Source: Johnsonella sp. (GTDB lineage Bacteria; Bacillota; Clostridia; Lachnospirales; Lachnospiraceae). Taken from it: a stretch of DNA of 49,340 nt. Of this stretch, positions 37,759 to 45,997 are shown piece after piece. The stretch spans positions 1 to 49,340 of the forward strand of contig JAUMWW010000010.1 in NCBI GenBank assembly GCA_030529445.1, written 5' to 3'. Made by a program: the position numbers and the translations under genes. The notes beneath the pieces are model-generated. The model saw only the letters and a list, made by a program, of their open reading frames with translations, was not told the DNA's origin and made no database searches. Position 1 is the first letter of the stretch. Each line of letters opens with the position of its first letter.

Positions 37759-38232
37759 ATGTCATTGGAAAAAGTAAGGCAGTATTTCAGGGATCTGGGA
37801 TTGGAAGAGCGAATCAGGGTTTTTCACCAATCCAGCGCAAGCGTGAGAGAAGCGGCATTGGCGCTCGGCTGCGAAGAGAAGGAGATTGCAAAAACCTTAT
37901 CTTTTTTGCTGGGGGAAAGGGTGATCCTGATACTGGCGGCAGGAGATGCGAAGATAGACAATAAAAAATTTAAGGACTGTTTCGGGCAGAGGGCGAGCAT
38001 GATCGCATTTGAATCGGTAGAATTTTATACCGGCCATGCACCGGGAGGGGTATGCCCTTTTGCGAATCCGCCACATACGGAGGTCTATCTGGATTGTTCT
38101 TTAAAGCGATTTCAGAAAATTTTTCCGGCAGCGGGAAATGCCTATAGTGCGGTGGAGCTGAGCCCGGAGGAATTGGAGCGCTGCTCCTCTTCAAGGGCAT
38201 GGGTGGATGTTTGTAAGGGATGGGAAATATAA
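37759..38232 (+). CDS. YbaK/EbsC-type aminoacyl-tRNA deacylase
   Basis: 157 residues from ATG 37759, chosen over GTG 37744 because GAGGGGA lies between them. YbaK proteins hydrolyse misacylated tRNA such as Cys-tRNA(Pro). Family features are VREAALALGCEEKEIAKTLSF, LAAGDAKIDNKKFK with the conserved lysine in the KTL/DxKxD area, and GHAPGGVCPFANP. Predicted editing activity is inferred from family membership. The aldo/keto reductase follows 50 bp later. Confidence 0.9.
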   Translation: MSLEKVRQYFRDLGLEERIRVFHQSSASVREAALALGCEEKEIAKTLSFLLGERVILILAAGDAKIDNKKFKDCFGQRASMIAFESVEFYTGHAPGGVCPFANPPHTEVYLDCSLKRFQKIFPAAGNAYSAVELSPEELERCSSSRAWVDVCKGWEI

Positions 38233-38282
38233 GAGAGGACAAAGAGCCTCAATCAATCTTTTTTCAGATAAGGAGGTAAGCA

Positions 38283-39212
38283 ATGAGGTATATTGAATTC
38301 GGAAAGGATAAAATGAAAATATCGGAGATTATGCTCGGTCTGATGCGCGTTGATACGATGTCCGTCAAGGAGCTGAGGAGTTTCCTGGAAAAAGCCCTGG
38401 AGGAGGGGATCAACGCATTGGATATCGCCGATTGCTATGCGTACGGAAAATGCGAGAGCCTGCTGGGGGAGGTTTTTGAGGAGCAGCCCTCTCTCAGAGA
38501 TAAGGTATTTTTGCAGTCAAAATGCGGAATCAGAAGAGATCCGGATTTTACCTATTTTGATTTTTCCAAAGAATATATTCTGGAAGCGGCGGAAGCCTCG
38601 CTCAGGCGCCTGAAAAGCGATTCTTTGGACTGCCTCCTGCTGCACAGACCGGATGTACTGATGGAAGCGGAAGAAATTGCCGAAGCCTTTGATAAGCTGC
38701 ATAGAGAAGGCAAGGTAAAAAATTTCGGAGTAAGCAATTTTAATCCGATGATGACGGAATTGTTGAGAAAATATCTGCATTTTCCGATAGAGGCAAACCA
38801 GCTGCAATTAAGCTGTGCCTTTACCCCCGCCTTTGACGCGGGGCTGCATGTGAATATGGAAACGGAGAGAGGGATTATGAGAGACGGATCCGTCTTTGAA
38901 TACTGCCGCCTCCATGATATCGTCATACAGGCATGGTCCTCCATGCAGTACGGCTTCTTTGAGGGCGTATTTATCGATTCTCCCAAATATCCAAAGCTGA
39001 ATCGGACACTTTCCGAAATTGCACAGAAAAAAGGCGTAAGCAGCACGGCGGTCGCATTGGCATGGATTTTAAGATATCCGGGAAGGATGCAGGCCGTCAT
39101 CGGAACGACAAAGGAAAAGAGACTGGCAGAATCGGCGAGGGCATGTGATATCGAGCTGACGAGAAAGGAATGGTACGAGATCTATCTTTCGGCGGGGAAC
39201 GATCTGCCCTAA
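38283..39212 (+). CDS. Aldo/keto reductase (YdhF-like)
   Basis: 309-residue TIM-barrel NADPH oxidoreductase. The catalytic tetrad is visible: Asp and Tyr in LDIADCYAYG, Lys in LQSKCGIR, His in LLLHRPD. Further family segments are KVKNFGVSNFNP and the C-terminal cofactor block AVIGTTKEKRLAESARACDI. Substrate not determinable. AAGGAGGTAAGC precedes the ATG. Confidence 0.92.
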   Translation: MRYIEFGKDKMKISEIMLGLMRVDTMSVKELRSFLEKALEEGINALDIADCYAYGKCESLLGEVFEEQPSLRDKVFLQSKCGIRRDPDFTYFDFSKEYILEAAEASLRRLKSDSLDCLLLHRPDVLMEAEEIAEAFDKLHREGKVKNFGVSNFNPMMTELLRKYLHFPIEANQLQLSCAFTPAFDAGLHVNMETERGIMRDGSVFEYCRLHDIVIQAWSSMQYGFFEGVFIDSPKYPKLNRTLSEIAQKKGVSSTAVALAWILRYPGRMQAVIGTTKEKRLAESARACDIELTRKEWYEIYLSAGNDLP

Positions 39213-39262
39213 GCCGCCGGTTTTAAAATAGAGACCGGTATCTGCGTTGAGGAAGAAAAAAG

Positions 39263-39575
39263 ATGAAAAAGGCTTTAAGGGTTTGGACGAAGCAGCATAA
39301 AAGCGTGGAAAAAATACTGGAAGAAAGAGGGAGGTATACGACTGGCTTGTCCGAAATGGACCCGGTCTTGAAAAAAGCCGGACGATGCGGATAAAAAGAG
39401 GCATGAACCCCTCCTGCATGAATATGGAATTTCCGATGCGCAAGCCTATATGTCACGTTTTTATCTTCAGATTAAGGCGGAAATCAGGGAGAGCTGGAAG
39501 CGGCTTTTTAACGAGAGCATTATACTGGATAACGACAACTATTACGGAAATATTTGGGAGATCAGGAAGGAATAG
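39263..39575 (+). pseudogene. DUF3841 protein, collapsed by deletions and frameshifts
   Basis: Three pieces of one protein in three frames: VWTKQHKSVEKILEERGR (from 39263), YDWLVRNGPGLEK (from 39337), and KPDDADKKRHEPLLHEYGIS onward (from 39375) through SWKRLFNESIILDNDNYYGN to IWEIRKE and a TAG at 39573-39575. An intact DUF3841 protein has about 190 residues; roughly half is missing between the pieces. No function can remain. Family attribution is from memory of DUF3841 sequences. Confidence 0.75.
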
Positions 39576-39672
39576 GTAAGGAGGAGGATCACTTAAGAGA
39601 AAGAGGAGCCGAGGCTGCTCGTGGTGTTTATGAAGAATTAAAATAATAATGATAATGATGATCATAAAGATA

Positions 39673-39701
39673 TTGCAAAAAACCTTGGTCTGGGATATGA
39701 T
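39673..39701 (+). promoter_or_regulatory. Promoter of the NADH oxidase gene
   Basis: -35 TTGCAA (39673-39678), 17-bp spacer, -10 TATGAT (39696-39701). A GTGA/TCAC dyad just downstream (39709-39724) and a CCGGT/ACCGG hairpin in the leader may be regulatory. Confidence 0.55.
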
Positions 39702-39792
39702 AGAAAATGTGACAAAAAGTTCACGAGCCAGTGCCGGTTTTGCATAAGACCGGAATAAACAATATAATTGTCTTAGAATCAGAGGAGGCCTT

Positions 39793-41130
39793 ATGAGTAA
39801 GATTATCGTAATCGGAGCAAATCATGCGGGAACAGCCTGCATTAACACAATGTTGGATCATTATCCGGGACAGAACGAGGTGGTGGTCTATGACAGCAAC
39901 AGCAATATTTCTTTCCTCGGCTGCGGTATGGCGCTTTGGATCGGTAAGCAGATCGCGGGAGGAGAAGGACTCTTTTATTCCGATGCGGCGACATTGGAAG
40001 CCAAGGGAGCAAAGATTTTTATGGAACATAGAGTAGAATCTGTGGACTATGAAAAGAGAAGGATCAAGGTAAAGGATTTAAAAACCGGCAGGGAGTTTGA
40101 GGACGGCTTTGATAAGCTGATTATCGCAACGGGATCGAAACCGATTATTCCCTCCGTATCCGGTACGGATCTTGAAAACGTGCAGCAGGTGAAGCTTTAT
40201 CAGAATGCGCAGGAGGTTATCGATAAGCTGGAAAGACCGGAGATTAAAAAAGTTGCCGTAGTCGGTGCCGGGTATATCGGAGTGGAGCTTGCGGAGGCTT
40301 TTGAAAGATGTGGCAAGGAGGTGACGCTGATCGATCTTGCTCCGACCTGCCTGGCGAGCTATTATGACGAGGAATTTTCAAAACTGATGGAAGAAACCCT
40401 GACAAAGCATGGTATTAAACAGGTATACAAAGAGCAGGTAAAAGAGATCAGGGGCAGAGAAAGGGTAGAGTCCATCCTTACCGACAAGGGAGAGTATCCG
40501 ACGGATATGGCGATTCTTTGCATAGGATTCCGACCGAACATCGCTCTTGCGGAAGGATTGGAAAAGTTTAAAAACGGAGCGATCCTGGTCGACAGACATC
40601 AGGAAAGCAGCGTGAGCGGCGTATATGCGATAGGAGATTGCGCAACGGTGTATGATAATGCCAGTGGAGAAAGGCAGTATATCGCGCTTGCGACCAATGC
40701 GGTCAGGAGCGGAATCATCGCAGCCCATAATGCCTGCGGTACAGAGATAGAGACTGTGGGAGTGCAGGGATCAAACGGCATTAATATATATGAGCTGAAG
40801 ATGGTTTCTACCGGAATGAGCGAGGCAAAAGCCCTCTCTCTCGGCTATAGTGTAAAGACGAGTTTTGTCGAGGATCTGCAAAAGCCGGAATTTATGGAAC
40901 ATGATAACCATAAGGTAAAAATTAAGCTCGTATATGATGCGAAGACCAGAGTGATACTGGGGGCGCAGATTGCAAGCGAGCATGATGTTTCAATGGCGAT
41001 TCATTTCTTTTCGCTTGCGGTACAGGAGAAAATCACGGTAGATAAGCTTGCCTTGACGGATATTTTCTTCCTTCCTCATTTCAACAAACCCTATAATTAT
41101 ATTACAATGGCTGCGCTGGGTGCAAAATAG
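39793..41130 (+). CDS. nox: NADH oxidase (water-forming type), FAD-dependent
   Basis: 445-residue flavoprotein of the NADH oxidase/CoA-disulfide reductase family. It has an FAD motif [10 protein letters not shown] with active-site His11, the redox cysteine Cys44 in [12 protein letters not shown], an NAD fold [19 protein letters not shown], the second FAD contact [11 protein letters not shown], and a dimerisation domain with HNACG and [18 protein letters not shown]. It probably disposes of O2 and regenerates NAD+ in this anaerobe. CoA-disulfide reductase activity cannot be excluded. Confidence 0.92.
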   Translation: MSKIIVIGANHAGTACINTMLDHYPGQNEVVVYDSNSNISFLGCGMALWIGKQIAGGEGLFYSDAATLEAKGAKIFMEHRVESVDYEKRRIKVKDLKTGREFEDGFDKLIIATGSKPIIPSVSGTDLENVQQVKLYQNAQEVIDKLERPEIKKVAVVGAGYIGVELAEAFERCGKEVTLIDLAPTCLASYYDEEFSKLMEETLTKHGIKQVYKEQVKEIRGRERVESILTDKGEYPTDMAILCIGFRPNIALAEGLEKFKNGAILVDRHQESSVSGVYAIGDCATVYDNASGERQYIALATNAVRSGIIAAHNACGTEIETVGVQGSNGINIYELKMVSTGMSEAKALSLGYSVKTSFVEDLQKPEFMEHDNHKVKIKLVYDAKTRVILGAQIASEHDVSMAIHFFSLAVQEKITVDKLALTDIFFLPHFNKPYNYITMAALGAK

Positions 41131-41156
41131 AAGGGATTCCCTATTAAAATACCAGG

Positions 41157-41208
41157 AAAACTCTGTATAATGAAGAGAAAATGCTTCATATGCAGAGTTT
41201 TTTGCAAA
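41157..41208 (+). terminator. Terminator after nox
   Basis: AAAACTCTG (41157-41165) pairs with CAGAGTTTT (41193-41201), inner ATGAAG/CTTCAT, followed by TTTGC. Confidence 0.85.
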
Positions 41209-41420
41209 AAAATAAAGAATAAAAATTGTTTTCCAAAAAATGGATATAAAAATCAAAAAGAAATAAAAAACATTTAAAACAAACAAAAAACAATAAAAAC
41301 AAAACATATAAACCAGAAAAAACCAATAAGTTTGACAAAAGATAATCGTGGTTTCTTGTTTGGTTTTAAAAAAAACAAGACAAAAAATTAACAATAATAG
41401 TGATTTTTAAAAAGCTTTAT
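41208..41420 (+). other. A-rich gene-free stretch
   Basis: About 210 bp dominated by A runs on the plus strand with few G or C. No credible gene. It contains TTGACA at about 41332 and ends in the alcohol dehydrogenase promoter, so it may act as an UP-element-like or bent region. Confidence 0.5.
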
Positions 41421-41428
41421 GCTATAAT
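41418..41428 (+). promoter_or_regulatory. Alcohol dehydrogenase promoter
   Basis: -10 TATAAT (41423-41428) in the context TTATGCTATAAT (extended TG). The -35 (GTGATT, 41400-41405) is weak. Start near 41435 gives an 80-nt leader that holds a complete terminator. Confidence 0.6.
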
Positions 41429-41446
41429 AAAAAAACCAATCAAAGA

Positions 41447-41492
41447 GGTCTTTGTACAGATCAGATCTTTTTGACAAAGACCCCGTTTTTTT
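41447..41492 (+). terminator. Leader terminator (possible attenuator) before the zinc alcohol dehydrogenase
   Basis: GGTCTTTGT (41447-41455) pairs perfectly with ACAAAGACC (41474-41482); AGATC/GATCT can pair inside; then CCG and seven T. It lies between promoter and ribosome site, so readthrough must be controlled or partial. Confidence 0.8.
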
Positions 41493-41515
41493 ATTTAAGA
41501 AAGGAGAAGTTGTTG

Positions 41516-42577
41516 ATGAAGGGTTATGCAATGTTGAAAATAGGAGAGTCGGGATGGATAGAGAAGGAGCGTCCTCTCTGCGGACCGATGGATGCAATCT
41601 GTAAGCCGCTTGCATTGGCAATTTGTACATCTGATGTTCATACTTTGTGGGAAGGCGCAATAGGAGAACGTCATAATATGATACTCGGGCATGAGGGCTG
41701 TGCTGAAATCGTAGAAGTAGGCTCCCTCGTGAAGGATTTTAAACCGGGCGACAGGGTTTTGGTTCCAGCAATCACACCGGACTGGAATTCGCTCGAGGCA
41801 CAGGCAGGTTATTCCATGCACTCGGGAGGCATGCTTTCCGGATGGAAGTTTTCAAATTTTAAGGACGGAGTTTTTTCGGAGTTTTTCCATGTCAATGATG
41901 CGGACGGAAATCTCGCTCTGATCCCCGAAGGTATCAATACGGTAGATGCCTGCATGCTTTCGGATATGGTTCCGACCGGATTTCACGGGGCTGAGCTTGC
42001 GGATGTGCAGTACGGAGATACCGTGCTGGTCATCGGTATCGGACCGGTAGGTCTGATGTCGGTTGCGGGAGCAGCCTTAAAGGGAGCTTCAAAGATCATT
42101 GCGGTAGGAACAAGAAAGGTTTGCATCGAGGCGGCAAAAGGATATGGAGCAAGCGAGTTTATCAGCTATAAAGAGGGTCCGATAGATGAGCAGGTTCTTG
42201 CGCTGACGAATCAAAAGGGAGTGGATAAGGTCATTATCGCGGGCGGAGGCGTTGAAACCTTTGCAGAAGCCGTAAAATGCCTGAAGCCGGGCGGCAAGAT
42301 CGGCAATGTAAATTATCTCGGTTCGGGAGATATGATACAGGTTCCGCGTGCGGAATGGGGCGTCGGCATGGGACATAAGATGATCAATGGAGGTCTTATG
42401 CCGGGAGGAAGACTGCGTATGGAGAAGCTTTCTTCTCTGGTAGCCGCAGGAAAACTCGATCTCTCCCCGCTGAGCACACATGTTTTTGAAGGATGGGATC
42501 ATATAGAGGAAGCTCTGTTTTTGATGAGGGATAAGCCGGCAGAGCTGATCAAGCCTGTGGTAAAGATAGAATTTTAA
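41516..42577 (+). CDS. adh: NADP-dependent secondary-alcohol dehydrogenase (zinc type)
   Basis: 353 residues from ATG 41516 behind AAGGAG. Closely resembles clostridial/Thermoanaerobacter isopropanol dehydrogenases: MKGYAMLKIGESGWIEKERP, zinc ligands Cys37, His59 and Glu60, GDRVLVPAITPDWNSLEAQ, FKDGVFSEFFHVNDAD (third ligand Asp), and Rossmann motif GIGPVGLMSVAGAALKGA followed by GTRK, where the NADP-binding GSR has Thr for Ser. It reduces ketones or aldehydes with NADPH. The CobW-type gene starts 2 bp after its stop. Confidence 0.93.
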   Translation: MKGYAMLKIGESGWIEKERPLCGPMDAICKPLALAICTSDVHTLWEGAIGERHNMILGHEGCAEIVEVGSLVKDFKPGDRVLVPAITPDWNSLEAQAGYSMHSGGMLSGWKFSNFKDGVFSEFFHVNDADGNLALIPEGINTVDACMLSDMVPTGFHGAELADVQYGDTVLVIGIGPVGLMSVAGAALKGASKIIAVGTRKVCIEAAKGYGASEFISYKEGPIDEQVLALTNQKGVDKVIIAGGGVETFAEAVKCLKPGGKIGNVNYLGSGDMIQVPRAEWGVGMGHKMINGGLMPGGRLRMEKLSSLVAAGKLDLSPLSTHVFEGWDHIEEALFLMRDKPAELIKPVVKIEF

Positions 42578-42579
42578 TC

Positions 42580-43533
42580 ATGAAAATACTTATTATATCA
42601 GGATTTCTTGGTGCGGGAAAAACAACCTTTATCAAGGAGCTGATAAATCGAAGTAAAAGAGAAATCGCTATTTTGGAAAATGAATTCGGCGAGATCGGTA
42701 TGGATAAGGATAGGCTTCAAAGCGAGGCAAGAGAAGGCGAAATCAATATTTGGGAGCTGGCGGAAGGCTGTATCTGCTGCTCGACAAAGAAGGATCTTGC
42801 CGCTACGATACTGACGATTGCAAATGCCATAGATCCGGAATATCTGATCGTAGAGCCCAGCGGAGTGGGATTGCTTGGCAATATTATAGACCATGTCCGG
42901 CGGATCGAATATGAGAGAATCGGTATTTTGGCTCCGATCACGATAGTGGACGGGAATAGCTATCATCGGTATCGGAGGGAATTTCCGCAAATGTATGAGA
43001 ACCAGCTGAAATATGCGAAGCGGATTCTGATCTCCAAGATGGAGGGCGCCCCGCCGGAAGAAATCGAAAACATCACGGCTTATTTAAGAGAGCTCAATCA
43101 AGATGCCCAGATCATCGGCACGCATTACAGCAAGATGGATGCTGCCTGGTGGGAAGAAATTTTTACCACGGGATATGACGGGAGCAGCATAAAAGAGGAG
43201 GCGCTCGATATGGAAGGCTTGGAGACCTTTTCCGTATCGGATATCGGAAAAGTTTCGGTAGAGAGCATGATTCTTTCAATGGAGAATCTGATACGCGGAG
43301 AGTTCGGCAATATCGTAAGGGCGAAGGGAAGCCTGGATGCAGGCGAATGCAGGTTACGCTTTGATATGGCGGATGCAAAGTATTCTCTGATTCTCAAAGA
43401 TGCAAAAGAGAGCCCGGGGAAGACGCAGGAGGAAGCGATCAAAGCCGTTTTTATCGGAAGAGGAATTCAAAGACAGAAGCTGAGGCGATTTTTATTTTCC
43501 GATTCGAACTATATCAAAATAAGGAAATCATAA
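42580..43533 (+). CDS. CobW/P47K-family metal-binding GTPase
   Basis: 317-residue G3E GTPase. Walker A GFLGAGKTT (residues 8-16), the metal-binding CICC motif in WELAEGCICCSTKKDLAA, the Walker B-like VEPSGVG, and a nucleotide-base motif around SKMEG are visible, with a CobW C-terminal domain (about 230-310). Such proteins are thought to deliver or sense metals, for example zinc or cobalt. The tight coupling to a zinc alcohol dehydrogenase suggests metallation of that enzyme; this is inference. Confidence 0.9.
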   Translation: MKILIISGFLGAGKTTFIKELINRSKREIAILENEFGEIGMDKDRLQSEAREGEINIWELAEGCICCSTKKDLAATILTIANAIDPEYLIVEPSGVGLLGNIIDHVRRIEYERIGILAPITIVDGNSYHRYRREFPQMYENQLKYAKRILISKMEGAPPEEIENITAYLRELNQDAQIIGTHYSKMDAAWWEEIFTTGYDGSSIKEEALDMEGLETFSVSDIGKVSVESMILSMENLIRGEFGNIVRAKGSLDAGECRLRFDMADAKYSLILKDAKESPGKTQEEAIKAVFIGRGIQRQKLRRFLFSDSNYIKIRKS

Positions 43534-43543
43534 AGATAAGAGC

Positions 43544-43590
43544 AAAGGCTGATATACAGCGAGAGCAGGATATCAGCCTTTTGTTTTTCT
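43544..43590 (+). terminator. Terminator after the adh-cobW operon
   Basis: 12-bp stem AAAGGCTGATAT (43544-43555) and ATATCAGCCTTT (43570-43581), then TTGTTTTTCTTTTTTT. Confidence 0.92.
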
Positions 43591-43843
43591 TTTTTTGGTT
43601 GAAGTTATTTGTAGAAAATGTTATATTATTGAACAGAAGATTTAACAAAAAAACAGATCATTCAAGAATGGATAATTCCTTGCGGGATGCAGAGGATCTT
43701 AACCATAAATATATTATTGAGGAAGGGAGGTTAAACAAGGGTAGTTGTCCAAATCGGTAAGTATGTCTTTGTCAAAGATTGATAAAATTATATCAATTAT
43801 ATGCTTTTACGTTATCATATAAAAATTAAAGGGGGAGTATATT
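43591..43843 (+). promoter_or_regulatory. agcS upstream region with ATTGATA dyad
   Basis: No gene in these 250 bp. A dyad ATTGATA-N6-TATCAAT lies at 43778-43797, suited to a dimeric regulator. A weak TTGTCA -35 (43769-43774) precedes it without a good -10. No glycine riboswitch is seen here, unlike before grdX. Confidence 0.4.
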
Positions 43844-45226
43844 TTGGAAACATTAAATAATATTGTCACACAAATCAACGGCTATCTTTCAAGCTATGTG
43901 TTAGTATTTGCTCTCGTTTTGGGAGGCATTTGGTTCACGGTAAATCTTGGTTTTATTCAGGTCAGAGGTTTCGGAGAGGGAATGAGAAGAACCTTTGGCG
44001 GTTTGTTTAACAAGACGGGAGCTGCGGACAAGGACGGCATGTCTTCTTTTCAGGCTCTGGCAACGGCAATTGCTGCGCAGGTAGGAACGGGTAATATTGC
44101 AGGAGCGGCAACGGCGATCGCAGTCGGCGGTCCGGGAGCGATCTTTTGGATGTGGATTGCGGCTTTCCTCGGAATGGCTACCATTTACGCCGAAGCAATC
44201 ATGGCGCAAAAGTTCAAGCAGGTTGGAAAAGACGGAGAGGTAACCGGAGGACCGGTGTATTATATCAAGGCTGCTTTCCAAGGACAGCTGGGAAAGGTTC
44301 TTGCAGTAATTTTTTCCGTATTGATTATTTTTGCACTCGGCTTTATGGGCAATGCGGTACAATCCAACTCGATTGCAGCGGCATTTAATAAGGCATTCGG
44401 TATTCCGCAGTATATCATGGGAATTTTACTCGCAATTCTTGCACTCTTGGTCTTCGTGGGAGGTACGAAGCGTATCGCACAGGTAACGGAGCTCATCGTT
44501 CCGATCATGGCGGCTTTATATATTCTGGGAGCTTTGGTTGTTGTAATTTTACATATCGGAAAACTGCCCGGAGTATTTGCCGGAATCGTTATGGGAGCCT
44601 TCAATCCGGCATCCGTACTGGGAGGTGCTGCAGGTGTTACGATCAAGATGGCGATAACCAAGGGTGTGGCAAGAGGTTTATTCTCGAATGAGGCAGGTAT
44701 GGGCTCGACTCCTCATGCGCATGCGGTGGCTAAGGTTAACCATCCGGTAGAGCAAGGATTTGTTGCGATGACGGGTGTGTTTATCGATACTTTCCTGGTT
44801 CTCAACATGACGGCATTTGTTATTTTGACTTCCGTAGACCTTAAGTCCAATTTCTCCGAGCCGGGCAAGCCGATTTTGACGGGAGCGGCTCTGAGCCAGA
44901 CGGCGTTTTCCACGGTTTTCGGAAGCTACGGCGATATCTTTATTGCGATATGTATGCTCTTCTTTGCATTTTCAACGATATTGGGCTGGTATTTCTTCGG
45001 TCAGGCGAATATCAAGTATATTTTAGGACCTTCTGCGGTAAAGATTTATGCGGTAGTTGTTGCGATCTGCGTATTCCTCGGTTCGCTTGCAGAGGTTGAG
45101 CTGGTTTGGAATATGGCGGACTGCTTTAACTCATTGATGGTTCTTCCGAACATTATCGCATTATTTGCGCTGACGAAGACGATCAAGACGGTGCATGCGG
45201 AATATTTTAATAAGAAGGATAAATAA
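43844..45226 (+). CDS. agcS: Sodium:alanine/glycine symporter
   Basis: 460-residue membrane transporter of the AGCS family, about 10-11 helices, importing alanine or glycine with Na+. TTG start behind AAAGGGGGAG. Family marks are FQALATAIAAQVGTGNIAGA, GGPGAIFWMWIAAFLGMAT, EVTGGPVYYI, and the RGLFSNEAGMGSTPHAHA block. Its position directly before the glycine-riboswitch-controlled reductase genes argues that glycine is its main substrate. Confidence 0.93.
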   Translation: METLNNIVTQINGYLSSYVLVFALVLGGIWFTVNLGFIQVRGFGEGMRRTFGGLFNKTGAADKDGMSSFQALATAIAAQVGTGNIAGAATAIAVGGPGAIFWMWIAAFLGMATIYAEAIMAQKFKQVGKDGEVTGGPVYYIKAAFQGQLGKVLAVIFSVLIIFALGFMGNAVQSNSIAAAFNKAFGIPQYIMGILLAILALLVFVGGTKRIAQVTELIVPIMAALYILGALVVVILHIGKLPGVFAGIVMGAFNPASVLGGAAGVTIKMAITKGVARGLFSNEAGMGSTPHAHAVAKVNHPVEQGFVAMTGVFIDTFLVLNMTAFVILTSVDLKSNFSEPGKPILTGAALSQTAFSTVFGSYGDIFIAICMLFFAFSTILGWYFFGQANIKYILGPSAVKIYAVVVAICVFLGSLAEVELVWNMADCFNSLMVLPNIIALFALTKTIKTVHAEYFNKKDK

Positions 45227-45230
45227 GCAC

Positions 45231-45259
45231 TGGAAAAACATTAAAAAAAGCAATATAAT
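45231..45259 (+). promoter_or_regulatory. Promoter of the grd transcript
   Basis: -10 TATAAT (45254-45259), 17-bp spacer, weak -35 TGGAAA (45231-45236). Start near 45266, just before the riboswitch aptamer. Confidence 0.55.
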
Positions 45260-45280
45260 GAAATAACAATCAGGGATGAG

Positions 45281-45381
45281 GTTTTACAAGAGAGAGCCCC
45301 TTTTGGGGCCGCCGAAGAGGCAAGCTTTCTGTATGATGGTGCATACAGCGGTGAATCTTTCAGGCAGAAGGATTGTAGAAC
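45281..45381 (+). ncRNA. Glycine riboswitch aptamer
   Basis: Closing stem P1 pairs GTTTTACAA (45281-45289) with TTGTAGAAC (45373-45381), one U-G pair included. The conserved core is present: CCGCCGAAGAGGCAAGC (about 45309-45325) and GAATCTTTCAGGCAGAAGGA (45353-45372). Only one full aptamer is evident. It precedes grdX, grdE and grdB, whose product reduces glycine, so an ON switch is expected. Confidence 0.9.
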
Positions 45382-45392
45382 GGACCTAGTTT

Positions 45393-45486
45393 CTGAAAGA
45401 ATCTTTTTCTTTCGCCCAAAGGGCGCGAAAAGAGAGGTTAAGACAGGAAGGACGATTACACGAAGTTTTGTACTCGTCCTTTTTTA
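45393..45486 (+). promoter_or_regulatory. Riboswitch expression platform with terminator
   Basis: CTGAAAGA (45393-45400) is complementary to TCTTTCAG (45356-45363) inside the aptamer core, giving an alternative helix. A CTTTCGCCC/GGGCGCGAAAAG hairpin (about 45409-45432) follows, and then an intrinsic terminator AAGGACGA (45448-45455) with TCGTCCTT (45474-45481) and a T-run. Confidence 0.75.
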
Positions 45487-45559
45487 TTATCGGTATAAAG
45501 AGCATAAAATTTTTCATTTCTTTATTAACTTGAGAAGAAAGGCATAAAGACAGGACGGC

Positions 45560-45940
45560 ATGATGGGCAATACGGAGTTTATCATATTAAGCAATAATCC
45601 CTTGGTGGATAGGCGCCTTGGCGAGGGCAATAAGGTGATTTATATAAGATGTTCCTATGAGGAGATTCTCAGGGAGGCGAGAGATCGGGTGCATCAGGGT
45701 CACAGGCTCCTATCCCACCCTCTTTCCGGGAGCGTGAAGCCGAGGGAGACCCCGTATAAATCGATAATGCTCAGCACAGAAAAAGGAGAACTTGATTTGA
45801 ACTCTCTTGCCATTATAGAATCCGCATTGGACGCATGTAAAAAGTTTATGAATAAAGAGCAGGATTATACAAACGAGGTATATGAAGATTTTCAATTAAT
45901 AGACTTTTCCCTGTTGGAGAATGCGATCGCTTCGGTATAA
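45560..45940 (+). CDS. grdX: GrdX family protein
   Basis: 126-residue small protein found at the head of glycine/sarcosine/betaine reductase clusters; role unknown. Recognisable by IILSNNPLVDRR near the start and ARDRVHQGHRLLSHPLSGSVKP with ETPYKSIMLS. Two ATG codons in a row open the gene, behind a weak site. It is the first gene after the glycine riboswitch and precedes grdE by 57 bp. Confidence 0.92.
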   Translation: MMGNTEFIILSNNPLVDRRLGEGNKVIYIRCSYEEILREARDRVHQGHRLLSHPLSGSVKPRETPYKSIMLSTEKGELDLNSLAIIESALDACKKFMNKEQDYTNEVYEDFQLIDFSLLENAIASV

Positions 45941-45997
45941 CAGGTTAAGGTGCAAAGTAAAGCTTTGTGTAATATTATTAAAGGAGGTAGATAGTAA

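Noticed and set aside
39709-39724. GTGA/TCAC dyad before nox as a CRP- or Rex-type operator
   Set aside because: Spacing and sequence do not fit either consensus well; noted only as a possible site.
41447-41515. T-box or known riboswitch before the zinc alcohol dehydrogenase
   Set aside because: No T-box (TGGNACCGCG-like) sequence or known aptamer core is visible; only the terminator is supported.
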